From: Burkholderia lata
Lineage (GTDB): Bacteria > Pseudomonadota > Gammaproteobacteria > Burkholderiales > Burkholderiaceae
Length of the DNA stretch: 64,000 nucleotides
Direction: 5' to 3'
NCBI RefSeq assembly: GCF_902499335.1
Contig: NZ_CABVQK010000004.1
Span: 62,001 to 126,000, forward strand
The notes beneath the pieces are model-generated. The model saw only the letters and a program-made list of their open reading frames with translations. It had not been told where the DNA came from and did no database searches. The first letter of the stretch is position 1, and every line of letters begins with the position of its first letter. The position numbers were made by a program, and so were the translations under genes. Shown one piece after another: positions 52,528 through 61,777 of this stretch.

Positions 52528-54771
52528 ATGAAGTCACGTTCCGACGAGCTGAAGCTCGGCAAATTCACCACCCTGTGCAGCGTGCTCGCCGCGAGCCCCG
52601 CGTTCGCGGCGGACGGCACGCCGCCGCCCGCCCCGGCCAGCACCGAAGGCCATCTCGCGCCGATCGAGGTCCAGGGCAAGGCCGAGCACAGCTACAAGGC
52701 CGACTTCTCCGCTTCCGCGAAATTCACCGCGCCGCTCGTCGACACGCCGAAATCCGTCACCGTGATCCCGCAGGAGCTGATCCAGAACAGCGGCGCGTCG
52801 ACGCTGACCGAAGCACTGCGCACCGTGCCCGGCATCACGTTCGGCGCCGGCGAAGGCGGCAATCCGCTCGGCGATCGTCCGTTCATCCGCGGCTACGACA
52901 CGCAGGGCAGCATGTTCGTCGACGGCATGCGCGACACGGGCGCCACGACCCGCGAAATCTTCAACACCGAGCGCATCGAGATCACCAAGGGTTCCGACGG
53001 CGCGTACGGCGGCCGCGGCGGCGCGGGCGGCAGCATCAACCTGATCACGAAGGCCCCGCACCTCGGCACCACCGCCGCCGCGAGCGCGGGCCTCGGCACT
53101 GACCGCTATCGCCGCTTCACGGCCGACGGCAACTGGCAGTTCGCCGATCACGCCGCGTTCCGCCTGAACCTGATGAGCCACAACAACGACATCGCCGGCC
53201 GCGACGCGGTCAACAACGAGCGCTGGGGCGTCGCGCCGTCGATCGCGTTCGGCCTCGGCACGGCGACGCGCGTGACCGCGAGCTATTACCACCTGTCGAC
53301 GGACGACATGCCCGACGGCGGCATCCCGTACTTCTACGGCTTCAACCTCCCGAAAGGCGTCGCCACCGACGGCCCGGCGCCCGTCGACCGCCACAACTTC
53401 TACGGCCTGACCAACCGCGACTTCCGCAAGACCACGTCGGACATCAGCACGCTCAAGATCGAGCACGACATCACGTCGTCGCTGACGATCCGCAACACCA
53501 CGCGCTACACGGAATCGACGCAGGACTACATCTGGACGCAGCCCGACGACAGCCAGGGCAACGTGGTCAACGGCAAGGTCTGGCGGCGTGCGAACACGCG
53601 CAACAGCTCGATCAACAGCATCGCGAACCAGACCGAGCTGTTCGGCGAATTCCGCACCGGCCCGTTCAAGCACAGCTTCACGACCGGCATCGAGCTGTCG
53701 CGCGAATGGGGCAAGCGCGACACGTACAACGTCGCCACCGCGAACGGCAAGATCTGCCAGAACGGCATCGGCGCGGCATCGGGCTACAACTGCACGAGCC
53801 TGTGGTCGCCGAATCCCAACGATCCGTGGGCCGGCTCGATCACGCGCAACAACGACTATGCGCATGCCCGCACCGTGACGAAGTCGATCTACGGCTTCGA
53901 CACGATCGAGATCACGCCGCGCTGGCAGGTCAACGGTGGCGTGCGCATCGACGACTACTCGACCCGCTTCACCGACACCAAGGCCAACGGCGGCAAGACC
54001 ACGACGCGTGACGACACCCTCGTGAACTGGCAGGCCGGCCTCGTGTTCAAGCCCGCGCAGAACGGCAGCATCTATGCGTCGTACGCGACGTCGTCGACGC
54101 CGGCCGGCATGATGCTCGGCGAAGGCAGCGAAACGCAGTCGCTCACGCCGGGCCGCGGCGGCGTCGGCTCGAACGCCGATCAGCTGTCGCCGGAAAAGAA
54201 CCGCAGCATCGAGCTCGGCACGAAGTGGAACGTACTGAACGACAAGCTCGCGCTGACCGCCGCGCTGTTCCAGATCGACACGACGAACGCACGCGTGACG
54301 CTGCCGAACAACCAGTACGCGATGGTCGGCAACAAGCGCGTGCAGGGGCTCGAGCTCGGCGTCGCAGGCCAGATCACGAAGCAGTGGCAGCTGTTCGGCG
54401 GCTACACGTACATGAAGAGCGAGCTGCGCGACAACGGCAAGGACACGGCGAACAACGGCAACCGCTTCCCGAACACGCCGAAGCACAGCTTCACGATGTG
54501 GTCGAACTACGACGTGACGCCGAAGTTCACCGTCGGCGGCGGCGCGTTCTACATGTCGCAGGTGTTCGGCGATACCGCGAACCAGCACGCGGTGCCGTCG
54601 TACTGGCGCTTCGATGCCATGGCGCAGTACCGCATCAACAAGAAGCTCGACCTGCAGCTGAACGTGAACAACCTGTTCAACCGCACCTACTTCGATCAGG
54701 CGTATCCGGCGCACTACGCGTCGATCGCACCGGGCCGCTCGGCGTTCGTCACGCTGAACGCGCGCTACTGA
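52528..54771 (+). CDS. fiu: TonB-dependent catecholate siderophore receptor (Fiu type)
   Basis: 747 residues. Signal peptide (about 1-27, ending AAFA-like AFAA), TonB-box region ([10 protein letters not shown]), plug domain ([71 protein letters not shown]) and a beta-barrel ending NARY. The [22 protein letters not shown] block is typical of Fiu. Imports ferric catecholates or breakdown products through the outer membrane. Followed by sel1 and piuC in one operon. Confidence 0.92.
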   Translation: MKSRSDELKLGKFTTLCSVLAASPAFAADGTPPPAPASTEGHLAPIEVQGKAEHSYKADFSASAKFTAPLVDTPKSVTVIPQELIQNSGASTLTEALRTVPGITFGAGEGGNPLGDRPFIRGYDTQGSMFVDGMRDTGATTREIFNTERIEITKGSDGAYGGRGGAGGSINLITKAPHLGTTAAASAGLGTDRYRRFTADGNWQFADHAAFRLNLMSHNNDIAGRDAVNNERWGVAPSIAFGLGTATRVTASYYHLSTDDMPDGGIPYFYGFNLPKGVATDGPAPVDRHNFYGLTNRDFRKTTSDISTLKIEHDITSSLTIRNTTRYTESTQDYIWTQPDDSQGNVVNGKVWRRANTRNSSINSIANQTELFGEFRTGPFKHSFTTGIELSREWGKRDTYNVATANGKICQNGIGAASGYNCTSLWSPNPNDPWAGSITRNNDYAHARTVTKSIYGFDTIEITPRWQVNGGVRIDDYSTRFTDTKANGGKTTTRDDTLVNWQAGLVFKPAQNGSIYASYATSSTPAGMMLGEGSETQSLTPGRGGVGSNADQLSPEKNRSIELGTKWNVLNDKLALTAALFQIDTTNARVTLPNNQYAMVGNKRVQGLELGVAGQITKQWQLFGGYTYMKSELRDNGKDTANNGNRFPNTPKHSFTMWSNYDVTPKFTVGGGAFYMSQVFGDTANQHAVPSYWRFDAMAQYRINKKLDLQLNVNNLFNRTYFDQAYPAHYASIAPGRSAFVTLNARY

Positions 54772-54774
54772 TCG

Positions 54775-55542
54775 ATGGAGGCCGTGTCGCTGAAGGCGCT
54801 CGCGTCCGTTTCGCCGCGCGAGTTCGCCGACATCCTGGCCGGGCCGCCCGAGCGCGCCGCCGCGTGGGTCGCGGCGGCGGCCGACAACGGCATCGTCGAT
54901 GCGCAGGCCGTCTACGGGCAATACCTGCTCGACGGGCATGGCGTCGCGCGCGATCCGGCAGCCGCGTTCAACTGGTTCCGGCACGCGGCGCGGGCCGGCC
55001 ACGCGATGGCGATGAACATGCTCGGCCGCTGCTACGAATTCGGCTGGGGCACGGCCGCATGCGCGCCGGTCGCCGTGTACTGGTACCGGCTCGCCGCGCA
55101 GGCGGGGCTCGACTGGGGCATGTACAACTACGCGACGGCGCTCGCGCTCGGCAACGGCGTCGACGAGAATCGCGCCGATGCACTCGACTGGTTCCAGCGC
55201 GCAGCCGCGCTCGGCCATGCGAAATCGATCAACCTGATCGGCGGCTTCTACGAGGATGGCTGGGTCGTGCCAGTCGACCCCGACGCCGCATTCGACCACT
55301 ATCGCCGCGCCGCCGTTGCCGGCGACTTCCGCGGCCAGTTCAACCTTGCACGTCTGCTCGCCGAGCGCGGGCGCATCGACGAAGCGCTCGCGTGGCTCGC
55401 GCGCGTGCCGGCCACCGCCACCCCCGCGTTCGTCGCGAAGATGCGCGCGTATCTCGCGTCGTCGCCGCTCGACGCGTTTCGTGCGGCGGCGCTGCAGTTG
55501 CAACCACAGCCGCAGCCGCACTGCATGGAATCCGCATCATGA
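54775..55542 (+). CDS. Sel1/TPR-like repeat protein
   Basis: 255 residues, no signal peptide. Four to five Sel1 repeats are visible: [102 protein letters not shown] and [32 protein letters not shown] in blocks. Adaptor-like protein; it sits between the receptor and the hydroxylase (3-bp gap, then 4-bp overlap), so a role in iron uptake is inferred. Confidence 0.9.
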   Translation: MEAVSLKALASVSPREFADILAGPPERAAAWVAAAADNGIVDAQAVYGQYLLDGHGVARDPAAAFNWFRHAARAGHAMAMNMLGRCYEFGWGTAACAPVAVYWYRLAAQAGLDWGMYNYATALALGNGVDENRADALDWFQRAAALGHAKSINLIGGFYEDGWVVPVDPDAAFDHYRRAAVAGDFRGQFNLARLLAERGRIDEALAWLARVPATATPAFVAKMRAYLASSPLDAFRAAALQLQPQPQPHCMESAS

Positions 55543-56222
55543 TGCTTCATATCCCCGGCGTACTGACGAAGGCGCAGGTCACGCAATGTCGCGAGCTGCT
55601 CGATGCGGCCGAATGGGTCGACGGCAATGCGACGTCCGGCACGCAGTCGGCGCTCGCGAAACGCAACCGGCAATTGCCGGAAGGTTCGCCGGCCGCACGC
55701 GCGGTGGGCGACGCGATCCAGGACGCGCTGGCACGCCATCCGCTGTTCTTTTCGGCGGCGCTGCCGCTCAAGGTGTTTCCGCCGCTGTTCAATCGCTACG
55801 AAGGCGGCGAGACGTTCGGCACGCACGTCGACAACGCGATCCGGTTGCTGCGTGGCACGGATTTCCGCGTGCGCAGCGATCTGTCGGCAACGCTGTTTCT
55901 CGAAGAACCCGATGCGTACGACGGCGGCGAGCTGTGTGTCGAGGATACGTACGGCACACATCGCGCGAAGCTGCCGGCGGGCGACCTCGTGCTGTATCCG
56001 GCGTCGAGCCTGCATCACGTCACGCCCGTGACGCGCGGCGAGCGCGTCGCGTCGTTCTTCTGGATCCAGAGCATGGTGCGCGACGACGGCGACCGCACGC
56101 TGCTGTTCCAGCTCGATACGCAGATTCAGGCGCTTTCGGCGGAGAAAGGCGCGAAGGATCCGATGGTCATTTCATTGACGGGGATTTATCACAACCTGTT
56201 GAGGAAGTGGGCGGATGCGTAG
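55539..56222 (+). CDS. piuC: Fe(II)/2-oxoglutarate-dependent PKHD hydroxylase (YbiX/PiuC)
   Basis: 227 residues. The iron triad is visible: THVDNAI (His96, Asp98), [13 protein letters not shown] (distal His159) and the 2-oxoglutarate Arg in [10 protein letters not shown] (Arg169 area). PiuC/YbiX genes regularly accompany fiu/piuA receptors, as here. Probably modifies a siderophore or cofactor of iron uptake; exact reaction unknown. Translationally coupled to sel1 (ATGA at 55539). Confidence 0.93.
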   Translation: MMLHIPGVLTKAQVTQCRELLDAAEWVDGNATSGTQSALAKRNRQLPEGSPAARAVGDAIQDALARHPLFFSAALPLKVFPPLFNRYEGGETFGTHVDNAIRLLRGTDFRVRSDLSATLFLEEPDAYDGGELCVEDTYGTHRAKLPAGDLVLYPASSLHHVTPVTRGERVASFFWIQSMVRDDGDRTLLFQLDTQIQALSAEKGAKDPMVISLTGIYHNLLRKWADA

Positions 56223-56223
56223 C

Positions 56224-56490
56224 CAGCTGAGTGCAATCCAGCCGCCAGACGTGTTGTGCGGCTCGATCTTGCACAACGGCAATCCCGTCGATCCAATCGA
56301 GGAAAGCGCCTGGGAAGCGCCGCAATGCGGCACGCGAAACGAAGGCGCCCACGCAGACACATCCATCGAGACGCCTCGATAAGACAATCTCGCCCCCGCA
56401 GCGAAAACCGCGACACATCCTCTCCCCGACTCTGGCATATTGGCGATTCGTCTGACCAAATCGACCGCGAGCGGCCGGCCTTGCGCCACG
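56224..56490 (-). pseudogene. Possible IS630-like transposase remnant (frameshifted)
   Basis: On the minus strand, a frame beginning MAQGRPLAVDLVRRI resembles the start of IS630-family transposases (M-x-RPLSxDLRxRV). After that, recognisable hydrophobic blocks jump between frames (VSRAALRRFPGAFLDWIDGIAVVQDRA in another frame), and no complete ORF remains. GC content is lower than in the neighbours. The similarity is short, so this is tentative; the gap of 329 bp otherwise holds nothing. Confidence 0.3.
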
Positions 56491-56551
56491 AAGCTTCCCG
56501 CAACCCGCCGGACGTGGCCCTCAATCGTCGTCGCACTCGCTGCCCGCTATC

Positions 56552-57232
56552 GTGATTTCGCTCTCCGATCCCGTTGTCCGGTCGATTGCCCTGCTGGAGT
56601 CGCACGAAGGATTTGTCGATCTCGCCGGCTTCCATGACCGCATCGCCGTTGCTCCCGGCCCCGACGACGTCGCGAACACGAGCGCACATTTCCTGAAAGT
56701 ACGTCGTGGCGTGGCAGAACGGCTGATCGCCGCCGCGCACACGCTCCCGGCGGGCCTGCGCCTGTACGTCAAGGAAGGCTATCGTCCGCTGGCCCTGCAG
56801 CGCCGCTACTTCACCGGGCATCTCGCGCACCTGCGCCGCACGCTGAATCCGCTGCCGGACGAAGACGCGCTGATCGCACTGACGAGCCACTACGTCGCTC
56901 CGCCGGAAGTCGCCGCCCATCCGACGGGCGCGGCCGTCGACCTGACGCTGATCTCGGCGGAAGGCATCGAGCTCGACATGGGTTGCGTGCTCGACGCCAC
57001 CGACCAGGAATCATCCGGCGCGTGCTACACGCACAACCCGTTCATCAGCCGGTCGGCCGCCCGCAACCGTCAGGTATTGATCACCGCGCTGACCGGCGCC
57101 GGCCTCACGAACTACCCGTCGGAATGGTGGCATTGGTCGTTCGGCGACCGCTATTGGGCCGTGATGCACGACCAATCGCACGCGATCTACGGCCCCGTCG
57201 AGGAAGACATGCTCGACGAAGTCGCGCGCTGA
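56552..57232 (+). CDS. D-alanyl-D-alanine dipeptidase (VanX/M15D family)
   Basis: 226 residues from GTG 56552. VanX motifs: EGYRPLALQRRYF, HPTGAAVDLTL (His123, Asp130) and YPSEWWHWSFGDRYWAV (Glu191, His194). These supply the zinc ligands and general base. The enzyme cleaves D-Ala-D-Ala dipeptide; in Gram-negatives it is usually involved in peptidoglycan recycling or D-Ala use, not glycopeptide resistance. No signal peptide, so cytosolic. Confidence 0.9.
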   Translation: MISLSDPVVRSIALLESHEGFVDLAGFHDRIAVAPGPDDVANTSAHFLKVRRGVAERLIAAAHTLPAGLRLYVKEGYRPLALQRRYFTGHLAHLRRTLNPLPDEDALIALTSHYVAPPEVAAHPTGAAVDLTLISAEGIELDMGCVLDATDQESSGACYTHNPFISRSAARNRQVLITALTGAGLTNYPSEWWHWSFGDRYWAVMHDQSHAIYGPVEEDMLDEVAR

Positions 57233-57335
57233 CATTCTTTCCGACGAAACGCGCCCGCCTCGGTAACATCCTCACTTGTCGATCCCAGCCCGCTCCCGCA
57301 CAATCGCGGCACCTGCGTCACTCTCCCCCGCGCTG

Positions 57336-57920
57336 ATGTCCTATGCGTCACTCACCACCGGCGTCCTGCTCGCCGGCGGCCTCGGTCAACGCTTCGACCC
57401 GAGCGGCCTGCAAAGCAAGCTGCTGGCGCTGCTTCCCGACGGCACGCCGGTTGCGGTTGCGGCCGCCCGCCATCTCGCCGCGGCCACGGCCAACGTGATC
57501 GCCGTCGTGCGTCCCGGTGCCGAAAAACTCGCGATGCTGCTGAACGAAGCCGGCTGCCACGTCGTCTATGCGCCCGACACCGTACGCGGGATGGGCGCGA
57601 GCCTCGCGGCCGGCGTGCGGGCGACGCCCGACGCGAACGGCTGGCTCGTCGCGCTCGGCGACATGCCGTGGATCGCGGCGTCCACCTACGAAACCGTCAC
57701 GCGCGCGCTCGACGCCGACGACGCATCGATCGTCGCGCCCGCGCATCGCGGCGTGCGCGGCCATCCGGTCGGGTTCGCCGCGCACCACTTCGATGCGCTC
57801 GCCGCGCTCGACGGCGACACCGGCGCCCGCGCGCTGTTCGCCAGCGCACCGGTCAGGCTGCTCGACGTCGACGATCCCGGCATCGTGCGCGACGTCGATA
57901 CACCGGCGGACTTGCGCTGA
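57336..57920 (+). CDS. MobA/MocA-like nucleotidyltransferase
   Basis: 194 residues. GVLLAGGLGQRFDPSGLQSKLL (variant of LAAGxSxRxG...K) and LVALGDMPWI (GDMP) are the NTP-transferase A motifs; RGHPVGFAAHHFDAL follows. This fits molybdenum cofactor cytidylyl/guanylyltransferase-like proteins (MocA, CoxC type). The start ATG 57336 is preferred over TTG 57276. Neighbouring MoCo enzymes are not in the window, so the target is unknown. Confidence 0.85.
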   Translation: MSYASLTTGVLLAGGLGQRFDPSGLQSKLLALLPDGTPVAVAAARHLAAATANVIAVVRPGAEKLAMLLNEAGCHVVYAPDTVRGMGASLAAGVRATPDANGWLVALGDMPWIAASTYETVTRALDADDASIVAPAHRGVRGHPVGFAAHHFDALAALDGDTGARALFASAPVRLLDVDDPGIVRDVDTPADLR

Positions 57921-58079
57921 CTTCACTTGCGCGAGCCCGCAATATCCTGCAGGAACACTGCCAATAAGCGGATTTCCCCGACGATCGACAACCCATCGCA
58001 AGAATCCCGCTGCAAACGTGCGCCCGATTGGCTATAACGGAAACGAGGCGCGTCCGCCGCGCCACCGCCGTCACGCACC

Positions 58080-58250
58080 GCGCGAGTTCTCCTTGACGTC
58101 CTCGTCCGCCTAAAGGCGGAGGATTCCCACACCTGGCGATGCACGTCCGCATCGGAGAATGTTCAGCGCAGCGTTGATATCCCGATCATGCTCGACACCA
58201 CAGTCACTGCAGGCCCACTCTCTTATTCTCAGTCCCGCGATACCTTTCGG
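58080..58250 (-). ncRNA. Candidate omega RNA (reRNA) overlapping tnpB 3' end
   Basis: TnpB proteins use an RNA from the 3' end of their gene and the right end of the element, with the guide taken from flanking DNA. Here the last 120 bp or so of tnpB plus the hairpin and the following GACGAGGACGTCAA (minus strand) would form it; the guide would start near 58085. The extent is inferred from family knowledge, not from any transcript. Confidence 0.45.
58105..58120 (-). repeat. Right-end hairpin of tnpB element
   Basis: TCCGCC (58105-58110), TAAA loop, GGCGGA (58115-58120), extendable to CCTC/GAGG with a bulge. The tnpB TAG stop lies in the loop. In this family the right-end hairpin is both the transposase recognition site and part of the omega RNA 3' region. 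Confidence 0.75.
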
Positions 58251-59162
58251 CCGCGTCGTGCTGTCTTTCGATCCGCACGCCGAACAGGACTGGGTAGAAC
58301 CGCTTTCGTCGACTTCCTCGAACGTGGCTCCGTGCGCGATCGCTTTGTAGCGGAGCTTGTTTCGGAAGGACGACCAGGATGCGTCGTAGACGCTCTTCGC
58401 CATCCTGGTTCTGGCGAGTTTGACAGCCGACACGTTGCCGACCGCGATGAAATCGAAGCGCCGCACCAGATCGAGCGCGAGCTTGTGCTGGAAATCGGCA
58501 CGGGCATTCGCGACCTTGGCGTGCAGCTTCGCGATATGCCGCTTGTGCTTTCGCGCCCGTTGCGCTTTCGCCAGCTTTTCCGCCGCTCGTCGACCGAACT
58601 GGTCATTGGGCAGCTTCTCGCCGGTCGAAAGTGTGGCGAAGTCTTTCAGGCCGAGATCGATGCCGACGCCGGAACAGATTGGGCGGGCCTGCACATCGGG
58701 CATCTCGATCGCGATGTTCAGGAACCAGTTGCCACGCGCGTCCTGCGCAAAGTTGGTCCCGTCCTTGATCTTGCCTTCGGGAAGCGGGCGGCTGTTGAAC
58801 ACGCGAAACGTGTTGCCGGCGAAACGGAACGCGTCACTCTCTCGCTTCAGGTCACGGCCCTTCAGCGGCACCCAGCCCAGCGACTTCCTGCCGCGATAGC
58901 GCAGGTAAGGGCGACAATGCAGGCTGCGCGACTTCGCGTATTGTTCGCACGTTGCGTTGACCGTGCCGGAGTGGATGCCGAGCTCCTTGCTAGTACCGGT
59001 CGTCAGCACGTTCAAGTCGAATCCCGTCGGCCACTTCTTGCTCCACTTGAGCGCGTGCTTCTGCGTGTCATTGCAGAAGTTCCAGACGTCGTTCACCGCA
59101 CGGCTCTGCTTGTTGAGCAGTCCGTTGAGCGACTTCACGCGGTAGCGGTAAACAAGGATCAT
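58110..59162 (-). CDS. tnpB: TnpB/OrfB RNA-guided nuclease-like protein, RuvC-II glutamate absent
   Basis: 350 residues. N-terminal REC/wedge region, then a RuvC domain: GIDLGLKDFATLS (Asp169), FIAVGNVSAVKLARTRMAKSV where the RuvC-II Glu of typical TnpB (xxxEDL) is replaced by Gly242, a zinc ribbon CSAC...CSDC (Cys293, 296, 318, 321) and HDRDINAALNIL with the third acidic residue (Asp328). Glu282/283/286, just before STQSC, could replace the missing Glu. Start ATG 59162. Confidence 0.92.
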   Translation of the reverse strand: MILVYRYRVKSLNGLLNKQSRAVNDVWNFCNDTQKHALKWSKKWPTGFDLNVLTTGTSKELGIHSGTVNATCEQYAKSRSLHCRPYLRYRGRKSLGWVPLKGRDLKRESDAFRFAGNTFRVFNSRPLPEGKIKDGTNFAQDARGNWFLNIAIEMPDVQARPICSGVGIDLGLKDFATLSTGEKLPNDQFGRRAAEKLAKAQRARKHKRHIAKLHAKVANARADFQHKLALDLVRRFDFIAVGNVSAVKLARTRMAKSVYDASWSSFRNKLRYKAIAHGATFEEVDESGSTQSCSACGSKDSTTRPKGIAGLRIREWACSDCGVEHDRDINAALNILRCGRASPGVGILRL

Positions 59163-59216
59163 GCCGGTGATCCTAACCCGTGGAAGAAGCTGCCTGTCAA
59201 CAGCACGCCTTTCCTT

Positions 59217-59234
59217 CCCGCCATCAATGGCGGG
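59217..59234 (-). repeat. Left-end hairpin of tnpB element
   Basis: CCCGCC (59217-59222), ATCAAT loop, GGCGGG (59229-59234), a perfect 6-bp stem 55 bp upstream of the tnpB start codon (59162). It has the position and size of the subterminal left-end hairpin of IS200/IS605 elements. Confidence 0.75.
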
Positions 59235-59254
59235 GTTTCTCGGAGCAAATTCTG

Positions 59255-59395
59255 ATGAGCGACCACACGACCCCGACGCCCGAGCCACCGGCCGACCCGA
59301 ACCGCGATCCGGAAGACGATCCGTTCTCGCCGCCGCCCGGCCATCACGACAACCCGCAGCAGCCGGACGGACCGCCGAGCAAGGACCCGGTCTAG
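59255..59395 (+). CDS. Small Pro/Asp-rich protein (46 aa)
   Basis: Begins MSDHTTPTPEPPADPNRDPE and is hydrophilic throughout, with PFSPPPGHHDNPQQPDGPP later; probably disordered and cytosolic. No known domain. Its start lies 21 bp from the left-end hairpin of the tnpB element, so the insertion may have removed its native promoter. The ORF may be a conserved small gene, but codon evidence is limited. Confidence 0.5.
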   Translation: MSDHTTPTPEPPADPNRDPEDDPFSPPPGHHDNPQQPDGPPSKDPV

Positions 59396-59445
59396 CCTCG
59401 CGCCGGCCGCGCCGCAAACTCGACCCGCTACTGACTTGACGGGTT

Positions 59446-60204
59446 CTAGCGCGCCGTATACCCGCCGTCGACCGGCAACGACACCCCGTTGACCATCGAC
59501 GCCGCATCGCTCAGCAGGAACAGGATCGGTTCGACCACCTCGTCCGGCTCCGCAAATCGCCCGAGCGGAATCGCGGCCAGCATCGGCGCACGCTTTTCCG
59601 GTTCGCTCCACGCGAACTGCGCCATCGGCGTGAGCGTCACGGTCGGGTTCACACTGTTCACACGAATACCGTGCGGCCCGAGTTCGATGCACAGTACGCG
59701 CGTGATCGCGTCCATCGCCGCCTTCGACGCGCAATAGCTCAGATGCGCGGGCAACCCGACGAGCGCGGCCTGGCTCGATACGTTGACGATGCTGCCCCGC
59801 GCCTGCGCGGCGCCACGGCCGTCGCGCGCGATCATCTTCCGTGCGACGGCCCGTGCGACGAGCGCCGCGCCGCGCGCATTGACGGCCATCACGCGATCGA
59901 AATGCGCGGCGCTCACCTCGAGCGCCGATTCGAGCGACGCGATCCCCGCGCAATTCACGAGGCCGTCGAACGCATCGTCCGCGGCGAGGGCCGCGTCGAT
60001 CGCATGCTCGTCGCCGCCGACATCGAGTCGCATCGTCTCGCACGCGGTCTCGCCGGCCAGCGCATCGAGCGCGGCCATGTCGCGCCCGGCCGCGACGACC
60101 CGCGCGCCCGCCTGCGCCAGTGCGACCGCGCACGCGCGCCCGATCCCGCTCGACGCCCCCGTGACGAGCACCCGCGAACCGCCGAAATCGAATCGTGTCT
60201 TCAT
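59446..60204 (-). CDS. Short-chain dehydrogenase/reductase of polyol operon
   Basis: 252 residues. VTGASSGIGRACAVALAQAGARVVAAGRD (NADP-type start), NCAGIASLE, SSQAALVGLPAHLSYCASKAAMDAI (Ser/Tyr/Lys) and PVDGGYTAR at the end: full classical SDR resembling L-xylulose/carbonyl reductases. ATG 60204 overlaps the FGGY kinase stop by 4 bp. Likely interconverts a sugar or polyol and its keto form within this pathway. Confidence 0.92.
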   Translation of the reverse strand: MKTRFDFGGSRVLVTGASSGIGRACAVALAQAGARVVAAGRDMAALDALAGETACETMRLDVGGDEHAIDAALAADDAFDGLVNCAGIASLESALEVSAAHFDRVMAVNARGAALVARAVARKMIARDGRGAAQARGSIVNVSSQAALVGLPAHLSYCASKAAMDAITRVLCIELGPHGIRVNSVNPTVTLTPMAQFAWSEPEKRAPMLAAIPLGRFAEPDEVVEPILFLLSDAASMVNGVSLPVDGGYTAR

Positions 60205-61748
60205 GATGGCGTGTGCAACCCGTGCATGATCGGTTTGAGCGCCGGATACAGCGCCGTGTAGAGCGCAAAGCGCGCCGCATACGCTTTCGCGCGTTCGGCG
60301 TCGGGCCGCGCACGCTCGACGAGCGTGACCCAGCCGCCCTGCGCGTCGTCGTGCGACACGAGCCCAGCCCCGACGCCCGCGAGCAACGCCGCCCCCATCG
60401 CGGCTTCGACGTCCTGCTCGATGGTCCACACCGGGAAACCCGTCACGTCCGCGATGATCTGCATCCATAGCGCCGAATGCGCGGCCCCGCCCACGACGAT
60501 CAGCCGGTCGTCGAGCGCAGCCGCACCACGCCGCCCGGCCTCGATGTTATGCCGCAATGCGAATGCGACGCCTTCGAGCACCGCGCGATACAGGTGCGCG
60601 CGCGTATGGGCCAGACTCAACCCGACGAACGCGCCGCTCGCCTTCGCGTCCCACACGGGGCTGCGCTCGCCCATCAGGTACGGCAGGAACAGCACGCCGT
60701 CGGCGCCCGGCGGCACGCTTTCGGCTGCTTCCTCGAGCAATACGTGCGGATCGCCATGCGGCAGCAGGCGTGCCGCATCGATTTCCGCGTGACAGAACTG
60801 GTCGCGAAACCACGCAACCGACGCGCCGGCCGTGATCGCGCCGCCGAACACGTACAGGTCGCGCTGTCCGTTGAACACGTGCGGCATGCTGACGAACCCG
60901 TGCCGCGCATCGACGTGCTGGCTCACGTAACCCCAGCACATGCTGGTGCCGATCATCGCGACATGCTGCCCCGTGCGCGTCGCGCCGGCCGCGAAGGTCG
61001 CGACGGCCGCATCGACGCCGCCCGCGACGACAGGCGTGCCGGCCGGCAGCCCGAGCTGCGCCGTCCATTGCGACAGCAGCCCGCCGACGATGTCCGTCGA
61101 TTCGACGAGCCGCTCGGGCATCATCGTCGCCGGAATGCCGAGCATGTCGAGCGCGTCGTCGGACCACTCGCGACGCGCGACGTCGTACACGCCGCCGATA
61201 TTGCCGGCCGAACTGTGATCGACCGCGACCTCGCCGGTCAGCAGGTAGATCACGTACGCGTTCGGCGGCAGGAAATAGCGCACGTTCGCCCACACATCCG
61301 GGCGCTGGTCGCGCAGCCACAGCATCTTCGTGAAGCCGTAATAGCTGTCGACGCCGTTGCCCGTGATCACGCGCAGCCGCTCGACGTTCACGTTCGCGTT
61401 GACCCAGTCGACTTCCGCGGTCGCGCGCCGGTCCATCCAGATCAGGCACGGATGGATCGGCCGCATGTCGCTGTCGACCGGAATGCCCGAGCCGCCGTAC
61501 AGGCTGCTCACGCACACCGCGCGGATCGCATCGGCCGGCACGCCCTGCGCGCGCGCATCGCTCACGCAGCCCGCAATGCACGCGAGCACCGCGTCGAACC
61601 ACACCTGCGGCCATTGCTCGGCCCACAGCGGGCGCGGCGTATCGGGCTGGTAGCCGGCCGAGCACCGCGCGACGATCGTGCCGTGCCGGTCGACGAGCAG
61701 CGCCTTGGTGCTCTGCGTGCCGATGTCGACGCCTATGACGTATTCCAT
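60201..61748 (-). CDS. FGGY-family carbohydrate kinase
   Basis: 515 residues. N-terminal ATP/hexokinase-like start GVDIGTQSTKALLVDRHG, middle WMDRRATAE, AGGVDAAVATFAAG and IGTSMCWGYVS, C-terminal GVAFALRHNIEAGRR and VGGAAHSALWMQIIADVTGFPV (FGGY signature region). Phosphorylates a sugar or polyol (xylulose, ribulose, erythritol and the like). SD GGAG before ATG 61748. Central step of the operon. Confidence 0.92.
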   Translation of the reverse strand: MEYVIGVDIGTQSTKALLVDRHGTIVARCSAGYQPDTPRPLWAEQWPQVWFDAVLACIAGCVSDARAQGVPADAIRAVCVSSLYGGSGIPVDSDMRPIHPCLIWMDRRATAEVDWVNANVNVERLRVITGNGVDSYYGFTKMLWLRDQRPDVWANVRYFLPPNAYVIYLLTGEVAVDHSSAGNIGGVYDVARREWSDDALDMLGIPATMMPERLVESTDIVGGLLSQWTAQLGLPAGTPVVAGGVDAAVATFAAGATRTGQHVAMIGTSMCWGYVSQHVDARHGFVSMPHVFNGQRDLYVFGGAITAGASVAWFRDQFCHAEIDAARLLPHGDPHVLLEEAAESVPPGADGVLFLPYLMGERSPVWDAKASGAFVGLSLAHTRAHLYRAVLEGVAFALRHNIEAGRRGAAALDDRLIVVGGAAHSALWMQIIADVTGFPVWTIEQDVEAAMGAALLAGVGAGLVSHDDAQGGWVTLVERARPDAERAKAYAARFALYTALYPALKPIMHGLHTPS

Positions 61749-61777
61749 GATGTCTCCGGTGAGGCGCACGCCGTCCG

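Larger units (their letters stand above)
58085..59245 (-). mobile_element. tnpB-only IS200/IS605-family element
   Basis: A tnpB gene with its own end hairpins: CCCGCC-ATCAAT-GGCGGG at 59217-59234 beyond the 5' side and TCCGCC-TAAA-GGCGGA at 58105-58120 on the 3' side. No tnpA (Y1 transposase) is present, as in IS1341-type elements that rely on a helper. The exact ends are estimated from hairpin positions. The left side falls between the MobA-like gene and the element; the right end is about 10-20 bp upstream of a 46-aa ORF. Confidence 0.8.

Noticed and set aside
58110..59507. Extension of tnpB upstream of 59162.
   Set aside because: The extension crosses the left-end hairpin and flanking DNA; TnpB proteins start near MxxxYRxR as at 59162.
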